Source: Ruminococcus flavefaciens (GTDB lineage Bacteria; Bacillota; Clostridia; Oscillospirales; Ruminococcaceae). From it: a DNA stretch of 64,000 bases. Under the pieces are notes generated by a model. It searched no databases. It was not told where the DNA came from and worked only from the letters and a program-made list of their open reading frames with translations. The translations under genes and the position numbers were made by a program. Shown here piece after piece: positions 8,465 to 20,524 of this stretch (within the stretch, counting starts at the first letter, position 1; the number at the start of each line of letters is the position of its first letter). The DNA is taken from positions 62,001 to 126,000 of the forward strand of contig JAMPAU010000003.1 in the NCBI GenBank assembly GCA_023667045.1. Reading direction: 5' to 3'.

Positions 8465-9739
8465 ATGACTGAAATAAGAAAATATCTTGAAGAACACCGT
8501 GAGGAAATGATTTCTTTTCTTGCTGAACTCGTATCAGTAAGGAGCGTGCAAGATGAACCGGACGGCTTTTATCCTTTCGGCAAAGAAACAGCCAAAGCCC
8601 TTGAAATCATGCTCCGCAAGTGTGAGGAATCGGGTTTTATTGTTGAAAATGTTGAAAATTATGTCGGTTCGGCAGACCTAAACGACACTGAGCCGTCCCT
8701 TGCAATCCTCACACACCTTGACGTTGTGCCGGAGGGTACGGGCTGGGACAGCGACCCCTATATACTCAAACGCTCTGAGGGACGTTTAATAGGGCGTGGA
8801 ACGTGCGACGACAAAGGACCTGCTGTATCTTCCTTGTTTGCTTTAAAAGCCGTCAGAGAGCTTGCTAGCCCCCTTAAACGAGGTGTGCGTTTGATATTCG
8901 GTACAAACGAGGAAAACGGTTCGGCTGACCTTGCATATTACCGTACGAAAAAAGAACTACCACCTATGGTTTTCACGCCGGACGGAGAATATCCGGTTAT
9001 CAATGCAGAAAAGGGCATGATTAGAGTATATTTTTCAGCACCTTGTTTTGACGATTTAATTATAGTTTCCGGAAAAATCATAAATGCAGTGCCGGAAAAA
9101 TGCAAAGGATATTATGGCAGTAAAAAATTTTCATGCACTGGGAAATCCGGTCATGCCTCAACTCCCGAAAAAGCCGAAAATGCTGTAACAAAGTTTCTTG
9201 CAGAATATGCCGAAGAAATTAAAAATCCCCTGTTATGCAGACTTGCTGAATTATTCCATCACGGCGAAACTGACGGCAAATCATGCGGTTTAGGATTTTC
9301 GGACGACATTTCCGGTAAAATGACCTGTGTTCTCTCCATGCTCAATACCGAAAACGGCAGACTTCATGGCGGTATAGATATAAGATTTCCGCTTGACAGA
9401 AAATTTGACGAAATCAGCGGAATAATATGTAAATCACTGGAAAATGCCGGCTTTAAAATTGATTCGTGCGAGGGTACAGAACCCCACGTTACTGACGAAA
9501 ACAGCCCCTTTGTGCAGTCGCTTATTAGGGTCTATGAACGTGTCACAGGCGACAAGGGACACTGCATTGCAATAGGCGGAGGAACTTATGTACACGATAT
9601 AGACGGCGGTGTTGCATTCGGGGCGGAGTTTCCCAACGAAGACGGCAATATGCATGGTGCAAATGAGTTCATAACAGAGGAAAATCTTCTTAAAAACGCC
9701 GAAATCATGGCAGAAGCTATAATAGAAATATGCGGATAA
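8465..9739 (+). CDS. M20 family dipeptidase (Sapep/PepV type)
   Basis: Metal-dependent dipeptidase of the Sapep/PepV branch of peptidase family M20, 424 aa, cytoplasmic. Metal/catalytic motifs seen are ILTHLDVVPEG (His 84, Asp 86), GRGTCDDKGP (Asp 116), FGTNEENGS with the Glu pair, and the lid domain with SGHAS. The C-terminus carries MHGANE. RBS GGAGGTATTATT precedes the ATG. It likely releases amino acids from dipeptides. A terminator on each side suggests a single-gene unit. Confidence 0.9.
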   Translation: MTEIRKYLEEHREEMISFLAELVSVRSVQDEPDGFYPFGKETAKALEIMLRKCEESGFIVENVENYVGSADLNDTEPSLAILTHLDVVPEGTGWDSDPYILKRSEGRLIGRGTCDDKGPAVSSLFALKAVRELASPLKRGVRLIFGTNEENGSADLAYYRTKKELPPMVFTPDGEYPVINAEKGMIRVYFSAPCFDDLIIVSGKIINAVPEKCKGYYGSKKFSCTGKSGHASTPEKAENAVTKFLAEYAEEIKNPLLCRLAELFHHGETDGKSCGLGFSDDISGKMTCVLSMLNTENGRLHGGIDIRFPLDRKFDEISGIICKSLENAGFKIDSCEGTEPHVTDENSPFVQSLIRVYERVTGDKGHCIAIGGGTYVHDIDGGVAFGAEFPNEDGNMHGANEFITEENLLKNAEIMAEAIIEICG

Positions 9740-9802
9740 GTTTTCAACATTTCAAATTAAAAAGTTGAAAACTCTGCCGGATTAGTTTATTCATGGCATA
9801 AA

Positions 9803-9836
9803 AAAAGGGACTGTCACTTTATATGCAGTCCCTTTT
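9803..9836. terminator. Bidirectional terminator between dipeptidase and lipoprotein genes
   Basis: AAAGGGACTG / CAGTCCCTTT stem with a 12-base loop. It is flanked by A-run on the left and TTTT on the right, so it can serve both convergent genes. Confidence 0.85.
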
Positions 9837-9841
9837 GTGAA

Positions 9842-10258
9842 TTATTGGCTGTCTTCGTCACTGTTATCACTGGTAATCTGTTCGCCGTCGAGACCGTCAA
9901 CCACGTCATTTACAGCGTCTCCAGCACCGTCTATAATCTCGCCTACGCCGTCGCCCACTCCGTCAACTATATCTTCTCCTGCTTCTGCCACGCCGTCAAC
10001 AGCGTCTTCTGCATGGTCTTTAACGGAATGACTACTCCCAGTAGTATCAACGTTTCCGTCGTCGTCGGTTTCATAATGTTCATCATCATAATAACGGTCG
10101 TCATCATGCCTGTCATCGTCGTGGCGGTCAGTGGTGGGGGCGTTGTATTCAGTGGTAAGCATTTCGCCGTCTGACGAATAAGAGTTATCATTATTTCCGC
10201 ATGAAACAAACGCCATACAGGTCAGCAATATGGAGCAGGTCAATAAAGTTTTTTTCAT
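9842..10258 (-). CDS. Acidic low-complexity lipoprotein
   Basis: About 138 aa from the ATG at 10258 (a start three codons earlier is possible). A lipoprotein signal peptide ends in the lipobox MAFVSC. The mature part is an acidic His/Asp-rich stretch (repeated RHDDD) followed by degenerate repeats of DxVDGVxxAGED type. These would form an amphipathic acidic helix. Unrecognised function; the HDDD runs could bind metal cations outside the cell (inference). Confidence 0.65.
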   Translation of the reverse strand: MKKTLLTCSILLTCMAFVSCGNNDNSYSSDGEMLTTEYNAPTTDRHDDDRHDDDRYYDDEHYETDDDGNVDTTGSSHSVKDHAEDAVDGVAEAGEDIVDGVGDGVGEIIDGAGDAVNDVVDGLDGEQITSDNSDEDSQ

Positions 10259-10392
10259 ACAAATCAAGTCCTTTACGTGAAATCACCGCATTGAATTTTC
10301 AGCAGTGTATCATTATTGTTTACGTAAATTTCTTGTTTATCCACAAAGTTTTCAACTTTTCAGCCGGAAATGTTGAAAATCCGGAAAATTTT

Positions 10393-10887
10393 TCATATTA
10401 TTTTTTCAGAATAATTTTTCCATTCTGATTTGTTGCCGGAAGAAATGATATAATCTGAAATTTTGTCTGCATAAATATCGTCTAGAAAACACAAATTGTA
10501 GCATTCCATGAAATGATGTATTAATTGGTCTGAAACAAGTTCAATAGGTTCGGGATAATATTTTGTATTTTTGTATTCGTATGCTTTTCTGCTTGTGAAA
10601 GCTATAGCATCAATAATGCAGTTCCATGCTGACAGCTCAGAAATATTTTCTGTATTTTCAGCAAATATTGTAATTCCGTTTTCTTCGTCCACTAATAATT
10701 CATATAGAAAATCGCCGTTATGACTTTTTCCGTCAAGCCATTTCCAGCAGTATTCAATAGCTTTTTCAGCGATATTTCTTTGTACATTGTTATTGATAAG
10801 TGATACTGTTTTCATTGTCAGTGTCAGAAAAAAGGCTGTTTTTTTGTCGTCAGTGAAATCTATAAAATCGTTTATTATTTTTTTCAT
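10393..10887 (-). CDS. Imm6-like immunity protein (orphan)
   Basis: A 164-aa helical protein without signal peptide. The start at 10887 follows CGGAGA by about ten bases; an ATG at 10926 is less well placed. The pattern YCWKWLDGKSHNGDFLYELL, then AWNCIIDAIAFTSRKAYEY and YYPEPIELV, resembles Imm6 family immunity proteins of polymorphic toxin systems as I recall them. No toxin gene lies next to it, and carB is upstream. It may be an orphan antitoxin against toxins of neighbouring cells. Family call is moderate. Confidence 0.5.
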   Translation of the reverse strand: MKKIINDFIDFTDDKKTAFFLTLTMKTVSLINNNVQRNIAEKAIEYCWKWLDGKSHNGDFLYELLVDEENGITIFAENTENISELSAWNCIIDAIAFTSRKAYEYKNTKYYPEPIELVSDQLIHHFMECYNLCFLDDIYADKISDYIISSGNKSEWKNYSEKII

Positions 10888-10936
10888 TATAATATTCTCC
10901 GAAGTTTTCAACATATTAATTGACATTGTTGAAAAA

Positions 10937-10964
10937 ACTCCCTGTTGTTATGGTACAGCAGGGA
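10937..10964 (-). terminator. Terminator after carB
   Basis: CTCCCTG / CAGGGAG stem at 10937-10964. On the minus strand it is followed by TTTTTTC, 28 bases after the carB stop. Confidence 0.8.
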
Positions 10965-10991
10965 GAATTTATTATATTTTTACAGTAAAAA

Positions 10992-14210
<3,219 letters not shown>

Positions 14211-14333
14211 ACCATTTTCTCCCAACCCGTACATATAGTCTGTACGTAATAAAATTTACCATAAGTCATGGCATTCTTATTTTATATAATACCACAAAAA
14301 ATACAGAAATGCAAGATTAATTTACAAAAAAAT

Positions 14334-14606
14334 TCACCGTCCGGTCAAGAACAGTGAATATAGTTTCTGAATTATAATTTGTGGGAATCGGGGGTTATCG
14401 GTTCTGCCCAAGAGATAGTCAACGGAGCAGTCAAGATATTCTGCAATTTTAGCAAGATTATCAGCTTTTGGCATTGAACCACCCGAAGACATTGTAAACA
14501 AGGCATTTTTATTTAAAGAACAAGAAATCAACATATCTTTAATGGTAATCTTCTTAGCCTTTGCCGTTAATTTAATTCTCTCGGCTATTTCGGTAGAATT
14601 AAACAT
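14334..14606 (-). CDS. Small XRE-family DNA-binding protein
   Basis: A 90-aa helix-turn-helix protein. The N-terminus EIAERIKLTAKAKKITIKDML leads to the Cro/CI-type HTH (CSLNKNALFTMSSGGSMP) and to the signature end LAKIAEYLDCSVDYLLGRTDNP. It is one of three paralogues in a row with 14623-14835 and 15041-15271. It is 16 bases downstream of 14623-14835, so both are probably read from the same class D promoter near 15010-15038. Confidence 0.8.
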   Translation of the reverse strand: MFNSTEIAERIKLTAKAKKITIKDMLISCSLNKNALFTMSSGGSMPKADNLAKIAEYLDCSVDYLLGRTDNPRFPQIIIQKLYSLFLTGR

Positions 14607-14622
14607 AAAAAAGCACCTTACA

Positions 14623-14835
14623 TTAAGCCCTGCCTATTAAACAGTCTATTGAGCAATTAAGAAAATCAGAAATTTTTATGAGTTTGTCAACTGAAGGGGA
14701 TTTATTGCATTTTTCTAAATCATATATAAAATTTTTATTAATAGAACAGGAATTAAGTAAAAATGATACAGATATTCCTTGTTCCTTGCATTTTAATTTG
14801 ATTATTTCAGCTATTTGTTTATTTTGCATATACAA
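14623..14835 (-). CDS. Small XRE-family DNA-binding protein
   Basis: A 70-aa Cro/CI-type HTH protein (EIIKLKCKEQGISVSFLLNSCS, then IKISDFLNCSIDCLIGRA). It is a paralogue of its two neighbours. AGGAGTG lies a few bases before the ATG. A long leader of about 165 bases separates it from a consensus minus-strand promoter (15038-15010). That leader contains a repeated module with an opposing promoter. Confidence 0.8.
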   Translation of the reverse strand: MYMQNKQIAEIIKLKCKEQGISVSFLLNSCSINKNFIYDLEKCNKSPSVDKLIKISDFLNCSIDCLIGRA

Positions 14836-14910
14836 AACACTCCTTTTTTATGCAAACACACAAAAAGTCAGCAAAAGCTGTAAATTGTCTTGACATACAG
14901 CAAAAGCTGT

Positions 14911-14998
14911 GATATAATAGCATTACAGTCGAACAGCAGATTAGACTGTGGGGGGATAAGGGGGGGCATCGGAGGTTGCAAACGAAGATTGCAAATAA
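14911..14998. repeat. 88-bp leader repeat, copy 1
   Basis: GATATAATAGCATTACAGTC through GATTGCAAATAAT. It is identical to 15343-15430 except for one base (agattagac versus agagtagac). The unit runs from the -10 box through both G-runs, so the promoter and transcript were copied together. Confidence 0.9.
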
Positions 14999-15000
14999 TA
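14925..15000 (+). ncRNA. Predicted antisense leader RNA, class D copy 1
   Basis: Promoter TTGACA 14890-14895, 17-base spacer, TATAAT 14913-14918. It fires against the leader of the XRE genes. The RNA would start ACAGTC...GACTGT (hairpin), then carry two runs of 6-7 G, then a TTGCAA...TTGCAA pair. It opposes the gene promoter TTGACA (tgtcaa 15033-15038) / TATAAT (attata 15010-15015), also spaced 17. The 3' end is uncertain, as no strong terminator is visible. Confidence 0.5.
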
Positions 15001-15009
15001 TTTTAATAT

Positions 15010-15038
15010 ATTATAGCATATAACTTTCTGTTTGTCAA
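15010..15038 (-). promoter_or_regulatory. Gene promoter of the XRE pair (faces the antisense promoter)
   Basis: On the minus strand TTGACA (15038-15033), 17 bases, TATAAT (15015-15010). It drives 14835 and 14606. Confidence 0.75.
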
Positions 15039-15040
15039 CT

Positions 15041-15271
15041 CTATAATTTATGAGAATCGGGGTTGTCAGTTCTGCCTAAGAGATAGTCAACGGAGCAACC
15101 GAGATAATCAGCTATTTTATACAAAGTGCGAGTAGTAACATCCGTACCAGACGCTATTTTTGAAACTGTATTTACACCTAAAGAACAATCTTTAAGCATT
15201 TTTTTTATTGTAATGTTTTGTTTTTTTATTTGGAGTTTTATATTTTCTGCAATTATTTGTGTATTTTCCAT
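15041..15271 (-). CDS. Small XRE-family DNA-binding protein
   Basis: A 76-aa Cro/CI-type HTH protein starting MENTQIIAENIKLQIKKQN. The recognition region is CSLGVNTVSKIASGTDV and the end is IADYLGCSVDYLLGRTDNP, almost the same end as 14334-14606. Start chosen at 15271, with AAAAGGAGATGT before it; the frame extends upstream to 15355 without an RBS. The second copy of the 88-bp leader repeat lies upstream, again with a plus-strand promoter pointing away from this gene's start, into its own leader. Confidence 0.8.
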   Translation of the reverse strand: MENTQIIAENIKLQIKKQNITIKKMLKDCSLGVNTVSKIASGTDVTTRTLYKIADYLGCSVDYLLGRTDNPDSHKL

Positions 15272-15342
15272 AACAATTACATCTCCTTTTTGTACATTAC
15301 TCCAAAAATAACCTTTAAAGGTTGACAATAACCCAATTAGGT

Positions 15343-15430
15343 GATATAATAGCATTACAGTCGAACAGCAGAGTAGACTGTGGGGGGATAAGGGGGGGCA
15401 TCGGAGGTTGCAAACGAAGATTGCAAATAA
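15343..15430. repeat. 88-bp leader repeat, copy 2
   Basis: Second copy of the class D leader (one mismatch to 14911-14998). A consensus plus-strand promoter is attached (TTGACA 15322-15327, 17 bases, TATAAT 15345-15350). The opposing minus promoter expected near 15435-15465 is weak (TTGATA and TGATAA-like boxes). This copy may therefore mainly drive the gene at 15484. Confidence 0.85.
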
Positions 15431-15483
15431 TTTTTATCAGTAAATATTTGTTTTCTTTATCAAATTTAAGTGAGGTGAATACC

Positions 15484-15771
15484 ATGAAAAAACTTGACCT
15501 AACAAGAGTAGAAGCCATAATTAATACTCTTGAAGATGTCGTCATATACCTTGAAAACTGTGCAGAGATACACAGCGTTAAAACATGGAAAGACGGCACA
15601 ACCCATACTGTCTACAATCTCGAAAATAAATATATAACTGTCAGAAAAGATGTGTACACTTCAGTTTACGGCATTGAGATACGCCTTAAAAAACGTGCAG
15701 TTATAGCAGAGAACACGATAGAAAACGGAGTGATAGCATCTTCTCGAACTGATGGGAAAGTATGGCTTTAA
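15484..15771 (+). CDS. Hypothetical small protein downstream of class D leader
   Basis: 95 aa, not recognised. It starts MKKLDLTRVEAIINTLEDV with AGTGAGGTGAATACC upstream, which decides this start over the upstream ATG at 15322. It looks like a soluble alpha/beta protein (HTVYNLENKYITVRKDVYTS). It is probably transcribed from the promoter at 15322-15350 through the 88-bp repeat. Confidence 0.6.
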   Translation: MKKLDLTRVEAIINTLEDVVIYLENCAEIHSVKTWKDGTTHTVYNLENKYITVRKDVYTSVYGIEIRLKKRAVIAENTIENGVIASSRTDGKVWL

Positions 15772-15880
15772 AATACTTTCATTATATTTATTATATCATG
15801 TTTTTTGCGGTTTGTCAATACATTTATGAAAAATTTTTGTGAGAAAAATTCCCTTGCGTACAACAAGGGGAAAAAATATG

Positions 15881-16375
15881 TCAGATATGTTGTTTTATGT
15901 AGTCAACAACTTCCTCACGTGGAATATCAAGGGAATATGCAAACTCATCATACAGCATATTTTCTGCGTCTTTCAGAAATCTCTCGTCAGCGGAATGCAG
16001 TTTCTTGTGCTGTTCGCCAAGTTCGGTGCTTTTAGTGTAGAGAGTTTTTATAAGACCTATGAGGTCGTTTCTGTCACCTTTTTCAATGATTTTTCTGTAT
16101 TCTTCTTTTCTTTTTACATCATTGTCAATCCATATGCAGTTTTTGCCGGACATTGTGCTTATAAGCCTGTCAACTTCCTGACGTGAGCATATACTTTTCA
16201 TTTTATTTTTGAGTATTGAATTTGAAGTAGGAACATAAAATATATTTTTTGTATTGCTTACCGGACGGAGAATGTAATACTCAACTTTTTCACCGCTGAA
16301 ATCACGTTCTTCAATAGCGGTTATCACGCATACGCCGTTTGAGCCGTATACAACCGCATCGTTTATATTATACAT
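15881..16375 (-). CDS. CarD/CdnL-family transcription regulator
   Basis: A 164-aa CarD-like protein. The N-terminal RNA-polymerase-interacting Tudor-like domain reads AVVYGSNGVCVITAIEERDF and is followed by YYILRPVSNTKNIFYVPT. The C-terminal half is helical with a basic region. Such proteins bind the RNA polymerase beta subunit and stabilise open promoters. RBS AGGAGGGTC precedes the ATG. Nothing next to it suggests a specific target. Confidence 0.85.
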   Translation of the reverse strand: MYNINDAVVYGSNGVCVITAIEERDFSGEKVEYYILRPVSNTKNIFYVPTSNSILKNKMKSICSRQEVDRLISTMSGKNCIWIDNDVKRKEEYRKIIEKGDRNDLIGLIKTLYTKSTELGEQHKKLHSADERFLKDAENMLYDEFAYSLDIPREEVVDYIKQHI

Positions 16376-16836
16376 TTTAAGACCCTCCTGTAAAGTTTAT
16401 ATAATAATTATAGCACATTTTCAGAAAAAATGACATAGGCACAGCATACAAAAATTACAGGCGTTTCTGTGGGCATTTCGCACAAAAAACTCTTATATAT
16501 ATCTAACTCTGTCTTTATATCTTACTCTATTTCTATGTTACAATGTAACACTTGTTAATATATATCAGTATCAGCTTTGTGGTGTAAAGGCATTGTAAAT
16601 GCCTTGTAAAGCTTTTTGTTTCTTATATACTATTAACTCTCCGGAAAGTTGTACAGTGCATTTTAAGGCACTCTGAAAGGGTGTATCAATTAATAATTCT
16701 TGATTCATAATTATAAATTAAATACGCACACTATCAGTCTCTGATTGGCAGAATATATATCATCATTTTCGTCTGCATTTACATTAGGTTTTCCGTCTCG
16801 ATAACCAATGTTTTTTTTATTTATATACATATAAAA
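16376..16836. other. Gene-free stretch with palindromes
   Basis: No gene found over about 460 bases. It holds a perfect palindrome TGTTACAATGTAACA at 16536-16550, a hairpin AGGCATT/AATGCCT near 16588-16605, and an AT-rich repeat-like stretch near 16690. A short minus-strand frame (about 30 codons, 16705-16810) looks vaguely coding but has no start or family match. Confidence 0.5.
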
Positions 16837-16866
16837 AAATCCCTGCTCATTAAGAACAGGGATTTA
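16837..16866 (-). terminator. Terminator of the YfhO gene
   Basis: AAATCCCTG / CAGGGATTT stem, followed on the minus strand by a T-run. It is just downstream of the YfhO stop at 16873. Confidence 0.85.
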
Positions 16867-16872
16867 AAAATA

Positions 16873-19800
16873 TTATTTTTTCTTTTTCAGTTTCTTTTTA
16901 GGTGGACTGTTTTTAGGTTTCTGAGGTTCGGGAGTATCAGTATTTTCCTGTTTTTCGTCCTTTTCCTCATCATCTGAATCATCTGTTTCGTCGCCGTCGC
17001 TGTCTTCTTCGTCATCATTGTTGTCGTCGTTGTCATCGTCGTCATCATCAGTTTTCTGAATAAGTTCCTGTTCAGTGACAGCACCCTTTGACTTTATAAT
17101 CTGGACATTCTTTTTCTTAGGAGCGTCAGCAGGTTCTTCCGGCGGAAGTCCCTGTTTTATTCTGTCCTTTTCTTTCTGCATTGCAATAAGAACGGGATTA
17201 TTTTTCTTGTCATAGAGATAGAATACAACTATAATGCCGATACCGAGAATAAGCGTAAACATACCAAGATTAAATCCGGGTGGAGTATATTTCAGAGTAA
17301 TAGTGTGTTCGCCGGCAGGGAGTTTAAGACCTATAGTTGAACTAAGCATTATTACTTCACCTGTATCAATTTCTGCATTATTCTCATAGCCTATAGAACC
17401 GTCTTCATTGGTGACTTCTGTAATGAGGTTGTCAGCTTTTTTGCCGTCGATTTTGAGTGTCCAGCCGTCCTCATATGGAATAGTCGTATAGAGCAACTGA
17501 CCTTCATTGATGGTTACAGTACCCTCAAGGTATCTGTCATTGGACTTTTCAGTGTTTACTTCAAACTGGTTCTGTTTGAGCTGGTTTATATCCTCATGGA
17601 AAGCATCATAGTCGAGGTTATAGAACTGTAAACCGCCGTTTACCTTAAACATGAAATGCTCGTTTGAACCTACATATACACTGCTTCCCTCAGTCTTTGT
17701 GATAGTGAAACGCACTTCAATTTCAGTGCCGGCAGGATAAGAGCCGAGACGTACAATAGGTCTTATGTGGTCTTTGAGGTAATTTCCATATTCTTGATGA
17801 TTGTAGTAGTTGCCGTTTTCGTCCTTATCTGTGGAAACCCATAGATTTACGCCTTTGTAGTAGTCGCTGTCTATGTGCATATATACAGGACCGTCATACT
17901 GAGTAGTGATATGCATATTTACAACGGGGTCTATAGCATTCGGGAGAGCGTCATATGCATGGTGTGCCTTGCTTTCGAGGACTTCTCCTTTTTCATTTGT
18001 AGGAGTGTATATGCTGTGGCGTACTTGGTTGGAATCGAATACAGTATTACCCTCGTATGCTTCCGGCTCAAGACGTTTATAGTATTCCTTGAAACCGTTT
18101 ATAAGAATAGCACCCTCTGATGTTGTTTCAAAGTCTGTATTGCCAGTAAGAGTACTGAGGAAGATATTCATGCTGTTAAACTGGTTGTCATTGCCGAGAT
18201 GACCGAGTTTAAGAATATCTTCACTTGCTGCATAGGCGATAGAGAGAGCGTCCTTGTTTTCATAGATGTCAAGATTAGTTACCTTGCCGTCGTCGTCTGT
18301 ATATGAAGTTTCCGATACTTTTTCGTAGTAAGGGTCAAGGAGCGAACGGTTGCCGGAATTTTTATTCGGGTTGTCAATGACGTATTTTATGCCTAAAAGC
18401 GAGTCTGCAACAATATTGTTGCCCTTGTACTGAGTTTCATAGCTCTGTGTGAAGTAGCCGAGAGCCTCAATAAACTTTATAGCCTTAGCGTTCATGACTG
18501 AACTTGAATGGGAAATACCTTTAAGACCATAGGCGAGGTTATCGTTAACGCACCTCTGGAAAGTCTTTTCTGAACGGTAGAAACCGTCGTCGTATTCTTC
18601 GAGAGCTTCGACAACATCTGGTGCTGACATGATTTCATCATACGTTGATTTGTCTGAATATGCAACTTCCTTGTTGATTTTCTTGAAAGTATCGTAAGCA
18701 TTATAGCCAGCCTCAAAGAATACAAGACAGGCAACGGCTATGGTCATTATATTTCTTGACTTCTTGTTTTTTGCATGACTGTAGAAATAAAGGAAAATCA
18801 GATAGATACCGGCAAGCAGTACACCGAATACAAGAGTACCCAGCCATAACTCCTCATGGGTATCGGTGTGGTAGGTTTCAGTGGTCTTGTATGGTACAGT
18901 AGCGACATACTGGTACTTGTCCTGATTGTAGTTATACTTTGGCATACGCTCATTGAAGAACGCCACAAGCACTGCTATCCCCGTAAACGTTCCTGCCACG
19001 CTTCCCACAGAAAGCTTATAGCCGTCGAGATTTGAGAATATTTCGGCAGCCATTGAAACGAATACAAATGAGAGCAGGAATGAATATCTGTAAGGCAACC
19101 AGTTAGGGTCTTGTCCGCCGTGCCAGAGCATATTTATAGGCTTTATATACATACTCATAACCATTATTACAGTTACAAGTCCGTAGCCTATCTTGCGGTT
19201 GGTTTTAACCTTTTTATTCATGAAGAAAAGCGGAAGAAGTGTAAGAGTAAGCACACCGCAGTAAATTTCCGGTCTGCCGTACATTCTTGACCCCTCGTCA
19301 ACGTTTACGGAATAGTACTGGTTGGGGAGCAGGGTAGGGAGAAGCTCAAGGAGTTCAAACATATTTTTATAGCTGAAATCCGGCTCTGAGAAATCGAATT
19401 TACCATTTGAAAGACCGTTGTATACCGGCAGTATCATGAATATACTGCACATAAGAACTACAATGGTAGATAGTGCCATACGGCAGAATGTCTTGAAATA
19501 TTCTCCGGCATTCTTGAATTTGCGTTTAGTACCGAAGAAAAGATAGTAGAAGAAATAGATTGCAACGAAAATGGCAATCATGTAGCCGATGTAAAATTCA
19601 GCTACAAACATTATTGCAAGCGGAATGATATAGTTGATTTTTCTGCCGTCGTCGATAAGGTATTCAACGCCTAAGATTATCAAAGGCAGGAAAACAGGTC
19701 CGTCAATCCACATGGGGTCTATGAGCTGTATTGCAACATAGCTCATCATGGCGTACATAGTCGAGAAGAGTATTGACTGTAGCGGTTTTACGTTCTTGGA

Positions 19801-20244
19801 CTTCTGTGCATATATACAGAATGTCAGACCGGCAGCACCGACTTTGCACAACTGCATTATCATCATAGCTTCAAGAATCATACTTCTTGGCATAAGAATG
19901 ACAATCAGCGTAAAGGGGCTTGCAAGATAGTAACCTGTGATACCCATAAATTCGCCAGAGAGGTTACGGCTCCAGTTGTAGAAAACGCTTCCGTCGCCCC
20001 AGAATGCGTCACGAATAGCCTCAAAGTAATAGATGTACTGTCCATTGAGGTCAAGTGCAAGTACGGAGCGTTCATTGAATGGGTATATGCCGAAAAAGGC
20101 ATATGCAATGAGAGTAAGCAGAGCAGGTATCAGAAATGCAGCTACATAGTAAAGGGGTTTGTACTTTACTTTTGTCTTTTCTGCGATGACATCTGACGCT
20201 GTAAATGCCGGCTTCTGCTTAGAGCCGGTTTTTGATTTTGACAA
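16873..20244 (-). CDS. YfhO-family large polytopic membrane protein
   Basis: About 1123 aa. The start is a TTG at 20244, nine bases after AGGAGG; the longer frame to 20388 has no RBS. Around 12-14 membrane helices in the first half, with the motif LALDLNGQYIYYFEAIRDAF, match the YfhO/GT-C-like family. Such proteins are implicated in glycosylating lipoteichoic acid or cell-surface polymers in Firmicutes. A large extracytoplasmic region follows, then a last helix (LGMFTLILGIGIIVVFYLYD). The tail is very acidic then basic (poly-Asp, ending KKKLKKKK). Single-gene unit with its own terminator. Confidence 0.85.
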   Translation of the reverse strand: MSKSKTGSKQKPAFTASDVIAEKTKVKYKPLYYVAAFLIPALLTLIAYAFFGIYPFNERSVLALDLNGQYIYYFEAIRDAFWGDGSVFYNWSRNLSGEFMGITGYYLASPFTLIVILMPRSMILEAMMIMQLCKVGAAGLTFCIYAQKSKNVKPLQSILFSTMYAMMSYVAIQLIDPMWIDGPVFLPLIILGVEYLIDDGRKINYIIPLAIMFVAEFYIGYMIAIFVAIYFFYYLFFGTKRKFKNAGEYFKTFCRMALSTIVVLMCSIFMILPVYNGLSNGKFDFSEPDFSYKNMFELLELLPTLLPNQYYSVNVDEGSRMYGRPEIYCGVLTLTLLPLFFMNKKVKTNRKIGYGLVTVIMVMSMYIKPINMLWHGGQDPNWLPYRYSFLLSFVFVSMAAEIFSNLDGYKLSVGSVAGTFTGIAVLVAFFNERMPKYNYNQDKYQYVATVPYKTTETYHTDTHEELWLGTLVFGVLLAGIYLIFLYFYSHAKNKKSRNIMTIAVACLVFFEAGYNAYDTFKKINKEVAYSDKSTYDEIMSAPDVVEALEEYDDGFYRSEKTFQRCVNDNLAYGLKGISHSSSVMNAKAIKFIEALGYFTQSYETQYKGNNIVADSLLGIKYVIDNPNKNSGNRSLLDPYYEKVSETSYTDDDGKVTNLDIYENKDALSIAYAASEDILKLGHLGNDNQFNSMNIFLSTLTGNTDFETTSEGAILINGFKEYYKRLEPEAYEGNTVFDSNQVRHSIYTPTNEKGEVLESKAHHAYDALPNAIDPVVNMHITTQYDGPVYMHIDSDYYKGVNLWVSTDKDENGNYYNHQEYGNYLKDHIRPIVRLGSYPAGTEIEVRFTITKTEGSSVYVGSNEHFMFKVNGGLQFYNLDYDAFHEDINQLKQNQFEVNTEKSNDRYLEGTVTINEGQLLYTTIPYEDGWTLKIDGKKADNLITEVTNEDGSIGYENNAEIDTGEVIMLSSTIGLKLPAGEHTITLKYTPPGFNLGMFTLILGIGIIVVFYLYDKKNNPVLIAMQKEKDRIKQGLPPEEPADAPKKKNVQIIKSKGAVTEQELIQKTDDDDDDNDDNNDDEEDSDGDETDDSDDEEKDEKQENTDTPEPQKPKNSPPKKKLKKKK

Positions 20245-20461
20245 AGTTTTCTGCCTCCTTTTTTTTAGGGGAAAGATTTGAAAATTAAAAAAGCCTAAAA
20301 AGCCATAATCCCCTATTTTATCATTAACCATTATACTATACTTTACGTTGGATTGCAAGGGAAATAAAGAAATTTTCACATAATACAAATCAATTCACAG
20401 TACTGTCATACAATTAGACGTGAGTGCAGTCGGAAATTCTCATTTTTTTATGGGACAATTT

Positions 20462-20522
20462 TATACATTTAGATACTCAACTTTAAAGAAGTCTTCTACT
20501 TTAATGAAATGCTCTCTGTTAT
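20462..20522 (-). pseudogene. ORF6N gene fragment
   Basis: Read on the minus strand, this stretch gives NREHFIKVEDFFKVE. It matches NRKHFIEGEDYFKVK of the adjacent intact ORF6N gene. It is a stray decayed piece just downstream of that gene and shows that a second copy once stood here. Confidence 0.6.
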
Positions 20523-20524
20523 AT

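Noticed and set aside
16705..16810. Possible minus-strand coding fragment (IGYRDGKPNVNADENDD...)
   Set aside because: About 30 codons, no start, no RBS and no family match.
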